Origin: Desulfobaccales bacterium
GTDB taxonomy: Bacteria; Desulfobacterota; Desulfobaccia; Desulfobaccales; 0-14-0-80-60-11
Reading direction: 5' to 3'
Length of the DNA stretch: 64,000 nt
Assembly (NCBI GenBank): GCA_041648175.1
Contig: JBAZPO010000017.1
Coordinates: 22,159 to 86,158 of the forward strand
The notes beneath the pieces were generated by a model. It searched no databases, was not told where the DNA came from, and worked only from the letters and a program-made list of their open reading frames with translations. This document shows positions 43,139 through 51,326 of the stretch, piece after piece; positions within the stretch are counted from its first letter, which is position 1; each line of letters opens with the position of its first letter. The position numbers and the translations under genes were made by a program.

Positions 43139-43399
43139 CTATCGATAGGCTTCCCGGCGATGTCGAACCTGAGTAACCACAATCAGGTTCACCGAATCAT
43201 CTATTTCATAAACGAGACGATATTGTCCGATGCGAATTCTATATAATCTTTCATGTCCTTGGAGCTTCCGAACCCCTCTTGGACGAGGCTTTTGCCGCAA
43301 TCTCTCCACTGTCCCCTCCACCCGTTGCTTGATTTCCGATGGGAGAGAACGAAATTCCTTGGCCGCCGAAACCTTAAATTGAATCCTATAGTCAGACAG
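43139..43399 (-). CDS. RelE/ParE-family toxin with apparent CTG start
   Basis: The full RelE domain reads YRIQFKVSAAKEFRSLPSEI onward to QVRHRREAY (86 residues) and matches the family from its first strand. The frame has no ATG, GTG or TTG upstream of this strand; the only near-cognate start is a CTG at 43399, seven bases after AGGAG and overlapping the antitoxin stop. A GTG at 43321 would give a 60-residue protein without the first strand and helix, unlikely to fold. RelE enzymes cut mRNA in the ribosomal A site. It pairs with the gene at 43392-43583. Confidence 0.75.
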   Translation of the reverse strand: MSDYRIQFKVSAAKEFRSLPSEIKQRVEGTVERLRQKPRPRGVRKLQGHERLYRIRIGQYRLVYEIDDSVNLIVVTQVRHRREAYR

Positions 43400-43583
43400 C
43401 CTTGGTCTCCTCTGCTGACATTTCGGCCTTTAAATTATCCCAGTCCACCGTGGGTTCGTCTTTCCGAGATTGCGCCACCAGGACATCATAGAGGTCTTCC
43501 CAGAGTTCGCCCCACTCCGAAAGATCAATGAGAACGGCTTTCTTTTTGCCGGTATCATCTACGACAAATTGGATGCCCTTCAT
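43392..43583 (-). CDS. Putative antitoxin partner of the RelE-type toxin
   Basis: A 63-residue acidic protein, QFVVDDTGKKKAVLIDLSEW at the start and DEPTVDWDNLKAEMS later, of a size and build normal for antitoxins that sit before relE. GAGG at 5-base spacing supports the ATG at 43583; longer starts run into a terminator. It overlaps the toxin frame by 8 bases, so the two are coupled. It should bind and neutralise the toxin and repress the operon. Confidence 0.75.
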   Translation of the reverse strand: MKGIQFVVDDTGKKKAVLIDLSEWGELWEDLYDVLVAQSRKDEPTVDWDNLKAEMSAEETKAV

Positions 43584-43649
43584 TTCATCCTCGCTTATTT
43601 GCTCATCAGCCGATGTTAACCCCATACTGATAATCAACTTGTACCAAAC

Positions 43650-43672
43650 AAAAAAAGCGGGCCGCAGCCCAC
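43650..43672 (-). terminator. Intrinsic terminator downstream of tRNA-Gly
   Basis: On the minus strand GTGGGC-tgcg-GCCCGC forms a stem with a mismatch, followed by seven Ts. It separates the tRNA transcript from the toxin-antitoxin unit. Confidence 0.7.
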
Positions 43673-43850
43673 TTCCGGGAAAATCCAAGATAAAGGTCAA
43701 TCTCGGGGCACCCCAGAGCAACTACTTATCTCCGCCCTTAAAGTTAGCCGGCCATCCTGCCCCTTACTGTCGGCAACCTCAATGGGGGAAGCGGGTTTCC
43801 CCGGTGGACCGGTTGGCCTGCATCGCCAACCGTCTCGCCCCCGGGGCTGG

Positions 43851-43923
43851 AGCGGGCAACGGGATTCGAACCCGCGACACCAAGCTTGGGAAGCTTGTAC
43901 TCTACCAACTGAGCTATGCCCGC
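43851..43923 (-). tRNA. tRNA-Gly(CCC)
   Basis: A 73-base cloverleaf on the minus strand: acceptor GCGGGCA/TGCCCGC, D-arm with AGCTCAGTTGGTAGAGT, anticodon stem CAAGC/GCTTG with loop TTCCCAA (anticodon CCC, reads GGG), T-arm CGGGTTCGAATCCCG. CCA is not encoded. Confidence 0.95.
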
Positions 43924-44112
43924 TCAACAAGTATGTATAATAAATTCCAGGGGAAAAGTCAAGGCATTTTACCATCGAAGGCCTGAGTTGCCGGCCCTCC
44001 CCCACCCGATGCAACTTTATTCACTTTCCTGCTTGGAAAATTAAAAATCCGCTTAAGTTACTTTTAAGAACCTCCGATGGGGCTTTTAAATGATTGGCAC
44101 CGGAGGTCTCAC

Positions 44113-44505
44113 ATGGCATGGCAATATGTTGAAAATGTACGGATTCGATTTATCCTCACGGGATTGGTCACCCTGATGCTGCTCGTTTCCATGGCCTCAG
44201 CGCAATCCGTTCGAGGGGATGCGCCCCAGGACCTGTTGCCTCAGCCCCCTTGCCTGGAGAAATCTATCCGGCCCCCGGACCGGCCTTCTGTAGCTGACGA
44301 GTCTGCCATAGGAACGAATTTTGGAACCGAACCCGCAGCCTCGCACCGGTTTCAGGCCACTTCCCTGTCCCCCTTGCCACCTGCGTCCGCCTTCGCCTTG
44401 CAGGCCGATCTGCGTAAATTTCTCGATACCTGGCCGACCCCGGGAACCACGGTTGCCCGGAATGAACCGCCGGATGGGGAATTGACCGACGAAGACCTCA
44501 TGTAG
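44113..44505 (+). CDS. Secreted or periplasmic protein, unknown function
   Basis: A 130-residue protein starting at the ATG at 44113 with GGAGG upstream; a further ATG at 44077 has no binding site. The signal peptide (FILTGLVTLMLLVSMASAQS) is cut near ASA-QS. The mature part is proline-rich and disordered (PPDRPSV, LSPLPPAS), with a short acidic C-terminus (DGELTDEDLM). No family recognised. Confidence 0.6.
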   Translation: MAWQYVENVRIRFILTGLVTLMLLVSMASAQSVRGDAPQDLLPQPPCLEKSIRPPDRPSVADESAIGTNFGTEPAASHRFQATSLSPLPPASAFALQADLRKFLDTWPTPGTTVARNEPPDGELTDEDLM

Positions 44506-44564
44506 GCAAGGATAAAATGTGGCGTAGGCACCCTCGCTTGCGCCTTAACCATAGATACTCATCC

Positions 44565-44834
44565 TCAGATGCACCCGCCGCACAGGCCGTCGATGTCCCC
44601 GGCGTGGAGGTAGCAGAAATCCTGGCCGCACTTGGTGCAGTCGTCCACATATGGCTCCAGGCAAAAGTCGCACTGGCGCTCACGATCCACCTGGTAGTCA
44701 TCGGGATGCAGCGGTATCTCGATTTTATGGCTCTCTTTCAAGTGAGCGAAGATATCGGCCTCACTCAATTCCCGGTCTCGATTCCATCTCGATCTCAGGC
44801 CACAATGGCCACAGATCGCACGGTGTCGCCACAT
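44565..44834 (-). CDS. Cysteine/histidine-rich zinc-binding protein
   Basis: An 89-residue protein with AAGGAAGG upstream. It has a C2H2-like unit CGHCG...FAHLKESHKIE and a second cluster CDFC...DDCTKCGQDFCYLHAGD...CGGC, which resembles a cross-brace zinc finger. It would bind two or three zinc ions. Nothing in the neighbourhood indicates a partner; function unknown. Confidence 0.7.
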   Translation of the reverse strand: MWRHRAICGHCGLRSRWNRDRELSEADIFAHLKESHKIEIPLHPDDYQVDRERQCDFCLEPYVDDCTKCGQDFCYLHAGDIDGLCGGCI

Positions 44835-44907
44835 AATTCCTTCCTTGAGCTTCAGATTGAGACTGATTAAGAGGGCAGGTTATGAAAGAAGTTCAATCCG
44901 TTTAGTT

Positions 44908-44927
44908 CCTCCCCCTTGATGGGGAGG
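44908..44927. repeat. Hairpin CCTCCCC-cttgat-GGGGAGG
   Basis: Seven-base perfect arms in the gap between the zinc-binding gene and ribF, followed by GAGTTGGGGGTGA. The CTCCCCCTTGATGGGGAG motif is another commonly dispersed intergenic repeat (general knowledge). Confidence 0.55.
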
Positions 44928-44981
44928 CTGAGTTGGGGGTGACGGTAACTCTTTATTTACTCCAATCTAAAAATCTCTTCA

Positions 44982-45905
44982 TCAAGGGCTTAGGACCTGC
45001 CGGGCCACGGCGATATCCGCGTGGATCTGGGCCGCCAGGGCCTCAAGAGAAGGAAAGCGCTGCTCCTCCCGCAACCGGGCGACAAATTGTACCTCCAAAG
45101 GTTCGCCGTACAAATCGCCGGAAAAATCCAGGAGATGCACCTCAAGGGAAAGCTCGGAATTATCAAAGGTGGGACAGGTGCCGATATTGGCCACCCCGGG
45201 AAGAATAGCGTCGCCCCGGCTGACCCAGACCGCGTAAATACCGCTGGCCGGTAACAGCTCGTTCGGCGTCAAGATATTGGCCGTGGGCACTCCTAAAAGC
45301 TTGGCCCCTCGTCCCTTGCCCTGGACTACCCGGCCCGCCACGCCGTAAGGCCGCCCCAGGAGCCGTCCGGCTTCCGTCACTTTCCCCAGCCTCAGCATAG
45401 CCCGGATCAGGGAACTACTCACCACCGCGCCCTGGACTTCCACCCCCCAAACCACCTGTACGGTAAACCCATGGACGGATCCCATCTCCCGGAGAAGGTC
45501 GATATTACCCTCCCGGCCCCGGCCGAAACAGTAGTCATGACCCACCACCACTTCCCGGGCCCGAAGGCGCTCGCAGAAATATTGTCTCACAAACTCCCGA
45601 GCCGGCAGCGCCGCAAATTTTAGGGAAAACGGCAGAACCACCACCGCATCCAACCCGGCATCGGCCAGGAGCTTGAGTTTCTGATCCTGGGTAGTCAGGA
45701 GTGGCAAGTTGACTTCAGGCCGCAAGACCTTTACGGGATGGGGATTAAAAGTTACCGCCACAGCCTGCCCCCCCAGCTCACGGGCCCGCTTTTGCACCCG
45801 GTCCAGGATTGCCCGGTGCCCCAGGTGGACTCCGTCAAAATTGCCAATAGTGACCACCGTTCGGGAAAAAGCTGACTCCCCGGGGGGGAGATCATGATAT
45901 ACCAT
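44982..45905 (-). CDS. ribF: Bifunctional riboflavin kinase / FAD synthetase
   Basis: A 307-residue enzyme making FMN and then FAD. The N-terminal adenylyltransferase domain has VTIGNFDGVHLGHRAIL and GHDYCFGRGREGN; the C-terminal kinase domain has GRGAKLLGVPTANI and the EVHLLDFSGDLYGE segment. ATG at 45905 is used; the TTG one codon upstream is less likely. FAD supply suits the flavin-rich HdrA cluster nearby, but no linkage is implied by the sequence. Confidence 0.95.
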   Translation of the reverse strand: MVYHDLPPGESAFSRTVVTIGNFDGVHLGHRAILDRVQKRARELGGQAVAVTFNPHPVKVLRPEVNLPLLTTQDQKLKLLADAGLDAVVVLPFSLKFAALPAREFVRQYFCERLRAREVVVGHDYCFGRGREGNIDLLREMGSVHGFTVQVVWGVEVQGAVVSSSLIRAMLRLGKVTEAGRLLGRPYGVAGRVVQGKGRGAKLLGVPTANILTPNELLPASGIYAVWVSRGDAILPGVANIGTCPTFDNSELSLEVHLLDFSGDLYGEPLEVQFVARLREEQRFPSLEALAAQIHADIAVARQVLSP

Positions 45906-46014
45906 CAATGCGTTCGCCTCTCGCAGTTTGACCTTGACAAGATTTATCTTAAAATTATATATATTGAATTCGGAAATAGCCAGGGTGAAGCGCTTAGGTT
46001 TTCCCCGGCATCCG

Positions 46015-46101
46015 GCCGAAGTGGCGGAACTGGTAGACGCGCTGGGTTCAGGGTCCAGTGGGGGTTTCCCCGTCGGGGTTCAAATCCCCGCTTCGGCACC
46101 A
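46015..46101 (+). tRNA. tRNA-Leu(CAG)
   Basis: An 87-base class II tRNA: acceptor GCCGAAG/CTTCGGC, D-arm GCGGAACTGGTAGACGC, anticodon stem CTGGG/TCCAG with loop TTCAGGG (anticodon CAG), long variable arm and T-arm GGGGTTCAAATCCCC. The 3' CCA is encoded. Confidence 0.96.
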
Positions 46102-46112
46102 TTTGATTAATT

Positions 46113-46147
46113 AAGGCGTAATCTCAATGGGTTACGCCTTTTGTTTT
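46113..46147 (+). terminator. Intrinsic terminator of tRNA-Leu
   Basis: AAGGCGTAA-loop-TTACGCCTT followed by TTGTTTT, 12 bases after the tRNA. Confidence 0.9.
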
Positions 46148-46329
46148 GGGCATTCGCCCCGGTTTGTCCCCGCTTTTGTCCCCGGTGAAACCAGCAAATA
46201 TGCCGACTACCCAATAACTGTTTACCGGGGCGAGCGGGGACAATTGCCCCCGGGTCCTGTTATCATCCCACCTTCCCTGATGGAGTTACAGATGTGAGAA
46301 AACAGATTTTATTTGCCCTCGTTTTTTCC

Positions 46330-46358
46330 TTGACAAGGCTGAAGATTTATAATTTAAT
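46330..46358 (+). promoter_or_regulatory. Probable sigma70 promoter of the hdrA-mvh operon
   Basis: TTGACA (46330-46335), a 17-base spacer and TTTAAT (46353-46358), 56 bases upstream of hdrA. Apart from the tRNA terminator and this promoter, the 313-base gap holds nothing recognisable except a GC-rich run with TTGTCCCC repeats. Confidence 0.55.
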
Positions 46359-46414
46359 CTGTGCACAAATTGCTGTTATAGCACAATTGGCACAAGCCAG
46401 AGAGGAGTTGACGG

Positions 46415-49400
46415 ATGATCATTATTCATGTCCTCACCTTGGCTCAAGAGATCGGCGTTCATCGCAACACCATCCGTAACTGGGTGAAGACCGGCCGCAT
46501 CGAAGCCCGTCCCGGGCCCGGCAAAGGCCTTCTGTTCACCCCGGATGCGTTCGAACGCCTCTGCCAGGAATTTCACTTGGACCCTGAGCGTCTTCCCATT
46601 GCCATGAGTTGCCAACTGGCACCTGCTCCCCTGACCCTGACCCCGGAATCTCTCCTCGCCAACCCAACCGTCGATCGCCCCGGCAAAACCGTGGGATCGG
46701 TCATGGTGGTAGGCGGCGGCATTGCCGGCATCCAGGCGGCCCTGGATTTGGCCGATTCGGGCTATTATGTCCACCTGGTGGAAAAAAGCCCCGGCATCGG
46801 CGGCAAGATGAGCCAACTGGACAAGACCTACCCCACCAACGACTGCGCCATGTGAATTATCTCGCCCAAGCTGGTTGAGTGCGGTCGGCACTTAAACATC
46901 GAGCTTCTCACTCTTTCCCAAGTAACCGATATTTCCGGTCCCCCGGGCAATTTCACCGTCACGGTCACCCAAGAGCCGCGCTATGTCGATATGGACAAGT
47001 GCATCGCCTGTGGCCTCTGTGCCCAGAAATGCCCCAAAAAGGTGGACGACGACTACAACGCCAATATGGGCCAACGCAAGGCCATCTACCTTAAGTACAG
47101 CCAGACGGTGCCATTGAAGTATGCCATTGACGCCGAAAACTGCCTCTACCTGGCCAAAGGCAAATGCCAGGCCTGCGTTAAGTTCTGCCCTACCGGGGCC
47201 ATCAATTTCAAAGACCAGGAAGCAATGATTACCCGCAACGTGGGCGCGGTCATCCTGGCCCCGGGGTACAAAGCCTTTGATCCTAGCGGGCTCACCGCTT
47301 ACGGCTACGGCCGCATCCCCGATGTGGTTACCGGCCTGGAGTACGAACGTCTCCTATCCGCCAGCGGCCCGAACCAGGGGCACCTGCTCCGCCCTTCAGA
47401 CCGCAAAGAACCCCGGAAGATTGCCTGGATTCAGTGCGTCGGGTCCCGCAATACCACTCCCGGCGGCAACCCCTACTGCTCAACCGTGTGCTGCATGTAC
47501 GCGGTCAAGCAGGCCCTGGTCACCGCCGAGCACTCCAGCGGCGACGATCTGAGCCAGACCATTTTCTTTATGGACCTGAGGAGCCACAATAAGGAATTTG
47601 AGAACTACTACAATAACGCCAAGGGTGCAGGAGTAAAGTTCATCAAATCCCGGCCCCACACCATCTTTCCCGGCCCAAATAATATCGGCGTCAGAGTGGA
47701 GTATATCACCGAGGCCGGCGCCAAGGTCGAAGAGAACTTCGATATGCTGGTGCTATCGGTGGGGCTGGAGGCTCCCCGGGACGCCGCAAGCCTGGCGAAG
47801 AAGTTTGGTATTGACCTCGATAAGCATAATTTTGCCAAAACCGGCAGTTTTACTCCGGTAAAGACCAATCGCGAGGGCATCTATGTCTGCGGCGCCTTCC
47901 GGTCTCCCAAGGCCATTCCCCGCTCGGTCACGGAGGCCTCCACCGCCGCGGCGGAAGCCGCCAAAGCCTTGGTTGAAGCCCGGGGCACTTTGACCCGAGA
48001 GAAGACCTATCCGCCGGAACGGGACATTTCCGGGGAAGAGATTCGTATCGGGGTGTTTGTCTGTTCCTGTGGGATTAACATCGCCGGCGTGGTGGACGTC
48101 AAGGAACTGGCGGAATATGCTGGCAGCCTGCCGCACGTGGTGTCGGTGGAAAACAACCTCTTTACCTGTTCCACCGATACTCAGGATCTCATCAATCAGA
48201 AGATCAAGGACCTCAATCTCAACCGCGTGGTGATCGCGGCCTGCACCCCCCGGACCCACGAACCCCTGTTCCAGGACACATTGCGGGAAGCGGGCCTGAA
48301 TGCTTATCTCCTGGAGATGGCCAACATCCGCAACCAAAACTCCTGGGTCCATCAGAAAGATCCCGCCTTTGCCACCCTCAAGGCCAAAGACCAGGTGCGT
48401 ATGGCGGTGGCCAAGGTGACCCGGGACTATGCCTTACAGCGTCTGTCGGTGGATGTGGTCCAGGAGGCCCTGGTCATCGGCGGCGGCGTGGCCGGCATGA
48501 CGGCGGCCCTGGAATTGGCTGATCTGGGCTATCCCACCACCCTGGTGGAAAGAGGAGAAAAGCTGGGGGGCAACGCCTGGCATGTCAATAAGACCTGGAA
48601 ATGCGAAGACGTCCGCCCCTGGCTGGGAGATTTGATCTCCCGGGTGGAAAACCATCCCAAGGTTCAGGTATTGAAGAACTCCCGGCTGAAGGCGGTCACG
48701 GGCTCCGTAGGTAATTTTTCCAGCGACATCGAGGTCAATGGGGTCAACCGGACGGTCCCGTACGGGGTCGCAGTGCTGGCCACCGGCGGCAAGGAAAGAC
48801 AGCCCCAGGAATACTTGTATGGGCAAGACCCCCGGATTCTGACTCAGCAGCAGTTCGATACCGAACTGCGGGAGCGGGCCGCGGCCGTGAGTAAAGCGGG
48901 CTGCGCCGTGTTCATCCAATGCGTGGGCTCGCGGGAACCCGGCAATATGTATTGCAGCCGGGTCTGCTGCACCAGCTCGGTCCAGAACGCCATGCGCCTC
49001 AAGGGGCTCAACCCGGACATGAAGGTCTTCGTCCTTTACCGGGATATGCGCACCTATGGACTGCGGGAGGAGTTCTACACCCGGGCCCGGGAAATGGGCG
49101 TTATCTTTGTCAAGTTCTACCTCAATTCCAAGCCTCAGGTTTCCAAAGACGACAAAGACCTGGTGGTGGAAGTGGTTGATCCCATTCTGCAAATGCCGCT
49201 AAAGCTCAGGCCTGATTATCTGGTTTTAGCTGCCGGCATCGCCCCCAATGACCAGCATGAACTGGTGGATCTGTTCAAGGCCAATATCAATCAGGACGGC
49301 TTTTTCAATGAAGCCCATCCCAAGCTGCGGCCGGTGGACATGACCGTGGACGGATTGTTTGTGGCCGGCCTCTGTCATCACCCCAAAGGGGTGGACGAAG

Positions 49401-49726
49401 CCATCTCCCAGGCCAAGGCCGCAGCCTCCCGAGCCAGCATCATCCTGGTCAAGGAGTCCATGCAACTGGATGCCATCAAATCCGAAGTGACCGCGGCCTG
49501 CGACGGCTGCGCCCTCTGTCTGGACGTCTGCCCCTACCGGGCCATCAAGCTGGAGGAATACCGGGACAACGGCCACGCCCACCGGCGCATCGTCACCGAC
49601 AAGGCCCTGTGCAAGGGCTGCGGCCTGTGTGAGGCCACCTGTCCCAAGGACGGCGTCACGGTCCACGGCTTCACCCAGGACCAGCTCAAGGCCCAGGTGG
49701 ACGCAGTGATAGAGGCTTTAACTTAA
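46415..49726 (+). CDS. hdrA: HdrA-type flavin/iron-sulfur protein, selenocysteine-containing, with N-terminal HTH domain
   Basis: One 1103-residue frame read through UGA at 46853-46855 as selenocysteine 147. Residues 1-55 are a MerR/excisionase-like helix-turn-helix (TLAQEIGVHRNTIRNWVKTG), absent from ordinary HdrA; AGGAG 8 bases before the ATG supports this start. Then: FAD fold (VVGGGIAG, 98-105), LDKTYPTNDCAM-U-IISPKLVECGRH around the Sec (Cys in most homologues), a 2x[4Fe-4S] ferredoxin (CIACGLCAQKCP, about 196-257), the CSCGIN domain near 548, a second FAD fold near 686 (GGGVAG) and a C-terminal ferredoxin (CDGCALCLDVCP, CKGCGLCEATCP). HdrA is the flavin electron-bifurcating subunit of heterodisulfide reductase-type complexes, taking electrons from MvhD. 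Read without recoding it would be two fragments, 146 and 911 residues. Confidence 0.93.
46856..46893 (+). promoter_or_regulatory. Candidate bacterial SECIS of hdrA
   Basis: Downstream of the UGA at 46853-46855, GAGTGC-GGTCG-GCACTT (46877-46893) forms a six-pair stem with one G-U pair and a loop containing GGT, as in E. coli fdhF. The loop begins 27 bases after the UGA, inside the usual range of 16-37. Confidence 0.65.
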
Positions 49727-49754
49727 GTTGTCAGCCTAAATGGAGGTTCAACCC

Positions 49755-50186
49755 ATGTCGGATAATTTTGAACCAGTCATTCTCGGGTTTCTCTGTAACT
49801 GGTGCGCTTATGCCGGGGCCGACCTGGCCGGCGTCTCCCGGCTGCAATACCCCCCAAATCTTAGGGTAATCCGGGTGAATTGTTCCGGGATGGTCCACCC
49901 CAACCTGGTGGTGCACGCCTTGACCAAGGGCGTCGACGGCGTCCTGGTCATGGGGTGACACTTGGGCGACTGTCATTACCTGGAAGGTAATCACAAAGCT
50001 CAAGCCCGTGGAGAGGCCACCAGCCTGGTTTTGGAAGATCTGGGGATCGACCCGGAGCGGTATGCGGTGGCATGGGTCTCTTCCGCTGAGGCCCCTCAGT
50101 TCGCCGAAATCGTCCGCAATTTTGTAGGCCAGATCAGGGAACTGGGCCCCAATCCCTGTCGTCCGGCCCAAGCCAGCGCCGCGTGA
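49755..50186 (+). CDS. mvhD: MvhD, iron-sulfur electron-transfer subunit, selenocysteine-containing
   Basis: A 143-residue [2Fe-2S] protein that links hydrogenase to HdrA. UGA at 49956-49958 encodes residue 68 in VDGVLVMG-U-HLGDCHYLEGN, where MvhD proteins normally have Cys (GCHPGDCHY). Other expected cysteines are in LGFLCNWCAYAGADLAG (C14, C17) and RVNCSG, and reading on gives the normal length. ATG at 49755 has GGAGG at 9 bases. It follows hdrA by 28 bases and precedes the FrhB-like gene by 11. As a pseudogene it would be a 67-residue stub, which the intact downstream half argues against. Confidence 0.92.
49959..49991 (+). promoter_or_regulatory. Candidate bacterial SECIS of mvhD
   Basis: ATTACC-TGGAA-GGTAAT (49975-49991) with its loop starting 22 bases after the UGA (49956-49958). 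The loop and distance match those of the mvhA hairpin. Confidence 0.65.
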
Positions 50187-50197
50187 GGGAGACAGCC

Positions 50198-51316
50198 ATG
50201 AAGACCTTTTTCAATCTCATTCAAGAGGTCCAGAAACCTGGTCTCTGCCATCACTGCGGCGGCTGCGTCACCTTTTGCACCGCCATCAATTACGGCGCCC
50301 TGGAGTTGGGGGAGGACGGCAAACCCCGCTACAAGGATATCGAGAAGTGTATCGAGTGCGGCCTGTGCTACTCCATCTGCCCGGAGATCGGCGAATTGGA
50401 CGAGGAAACCAAGCGCCAGGTGGCCTGGAGCGCACCCATGGGCCGCATCCTGGGCACCACCGTTTCCCGCGCCCTGAACCCCGAGGTCCGGGACCGGGCC
50501 ACCGACGGCGGCGTGGTCACCGCCCTGCTCCTGCATCTCTTTGATCTGGGACGCATCGACGGCGCTATCGTCACCCGCCAAGTAGGCCTGTTCCGGCGCC
50601 AGCCCTGGCTGGCCACCAGCCGGGAGGAAATCCTGGAGGCCGCCGGCTTCCACTTCGACACCTCCCACGGCATGAGCCTCTTTTCCGAGGTCTACTCCAC
50701 CTTTTCCCCGTCCATCGTGGAATTGGATGACGTTGCCAAAAAGCGCCTCAGCCGGGTAGCCTTTGTGGGCACCCCCTGCCAGATCAATTCGCTGCGGCGC
50801 ATGGAGGCCCTGGGGATCGTCCCGTCCGGCACCATCAAGTTCCATCTGGGCCTGTTCTGCACCGGCAACTTCCACTTCGGCCCGGAGCAGCGCCAGCGGT
50901 TGGAACAGATCGGCAAGTTCCACTGGGCCGAGGTGCGCAAGGTCAACGTCAAGGAAGACCTGCTCATCCACCTCACCGATGGCCAGGTGCGCCAGATTCC
51001 TTTGGATCAGTTGGACTTCATGAAGCGCTACGCCTGCCACTACTGCGATGATTACGCCGCGGAGTTTGCCGACCTCTCTTTCGGCGGCATCGGAGCCCCG
51101 GAGGGCTGGACCACGGTGATCAGCCGTACGCCCTTGGGCCGCGCCATTCTGGCCGATGCCAACGGGGTGGACCTGGAACCTTACAACCACCGGGACAATC
51201 CCCAGTTCGCCGCCCAGGCCCTGGAGACCGTCTTGGAATGGTCCGACAAGAAGAAGTTCCAGGCCTCGGGAAAACATCAAGAACTGGAAGTATCCGTCCA
51301 GGTGAAAAAAGGATAG
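50198..51316 (+). CDS. FrhB-like coenzyme F420-dependent hydrogenase/dehydrogenase beta subunit family protein
   Basis: A 372-residue protein with two N-terminal [4Fe-4S] motifs (CHHCGGCVTFC, CIECGLCYSICPE) followed by the FrhB_FdhB N- and C-terminal domains (RATDGGVVTALL, AFVGTPCQINSLRRM, CHYCDDYAAEFADLSFGG). Family members bind a flavin and move electrons between iron-sulfur partners and F420 or another carrier. It sits between mvhD and mvhG, all in one direction with short gaps, so it is probably part of the complex or supplies its electron acceptor. It contains no internal UGA. Confidence 0.9.
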   Translation: MKTFFNLIQEVQKPGLCHHCGGCVTFCTAINYGALELGEDGKPRYKDIEKCIECGLCYSICPEIGELDEETKRQVAWSAPMGRILGTTVSRALNPEVRDRATDGGVVTALLLHLFDLGRIDGAIVTRQVGLFRRQPWLATSREEILEAAGFHFDTSHGMSLFSEVYSTFSPSIVELDDVAKKRLSRVAFVGTPCQINSLRRMEALGIVPSGTIKFHLGLFCTGNFHFGPEQRQRLEQIGKFHWAEVRKVNVKEDLLIHLTDGQVRQIPLDQLDFMKRYACHYCDDYAAEFADLSFGGIGAPEGWTTVISRTPLGRAILADANGVDLEPYNHRDNPQFAAQALETVLEWSDKKKFQASGKHQELEVSVQVKKG

Positions 51317-51326
51317 GAGGTCTGCC

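Noticed and set aside
43139..43321. 60-residue RelE from the GTG at 43321
   Set aside because: Strong family similarity extends 26 codons further upstream in the same frame, so the short form would lack the first strand and helix.
46415..46855. Reading hdrA, mvhD and mvhA as pseudogenes cut by TGA
   Set aside because: In each case the frame on both sides is intact, the TGA replaces a conserved cysteine, and a hairpin follows at SECIS distance; three independent stops of exactly this kind would be an unlikely coincidence.
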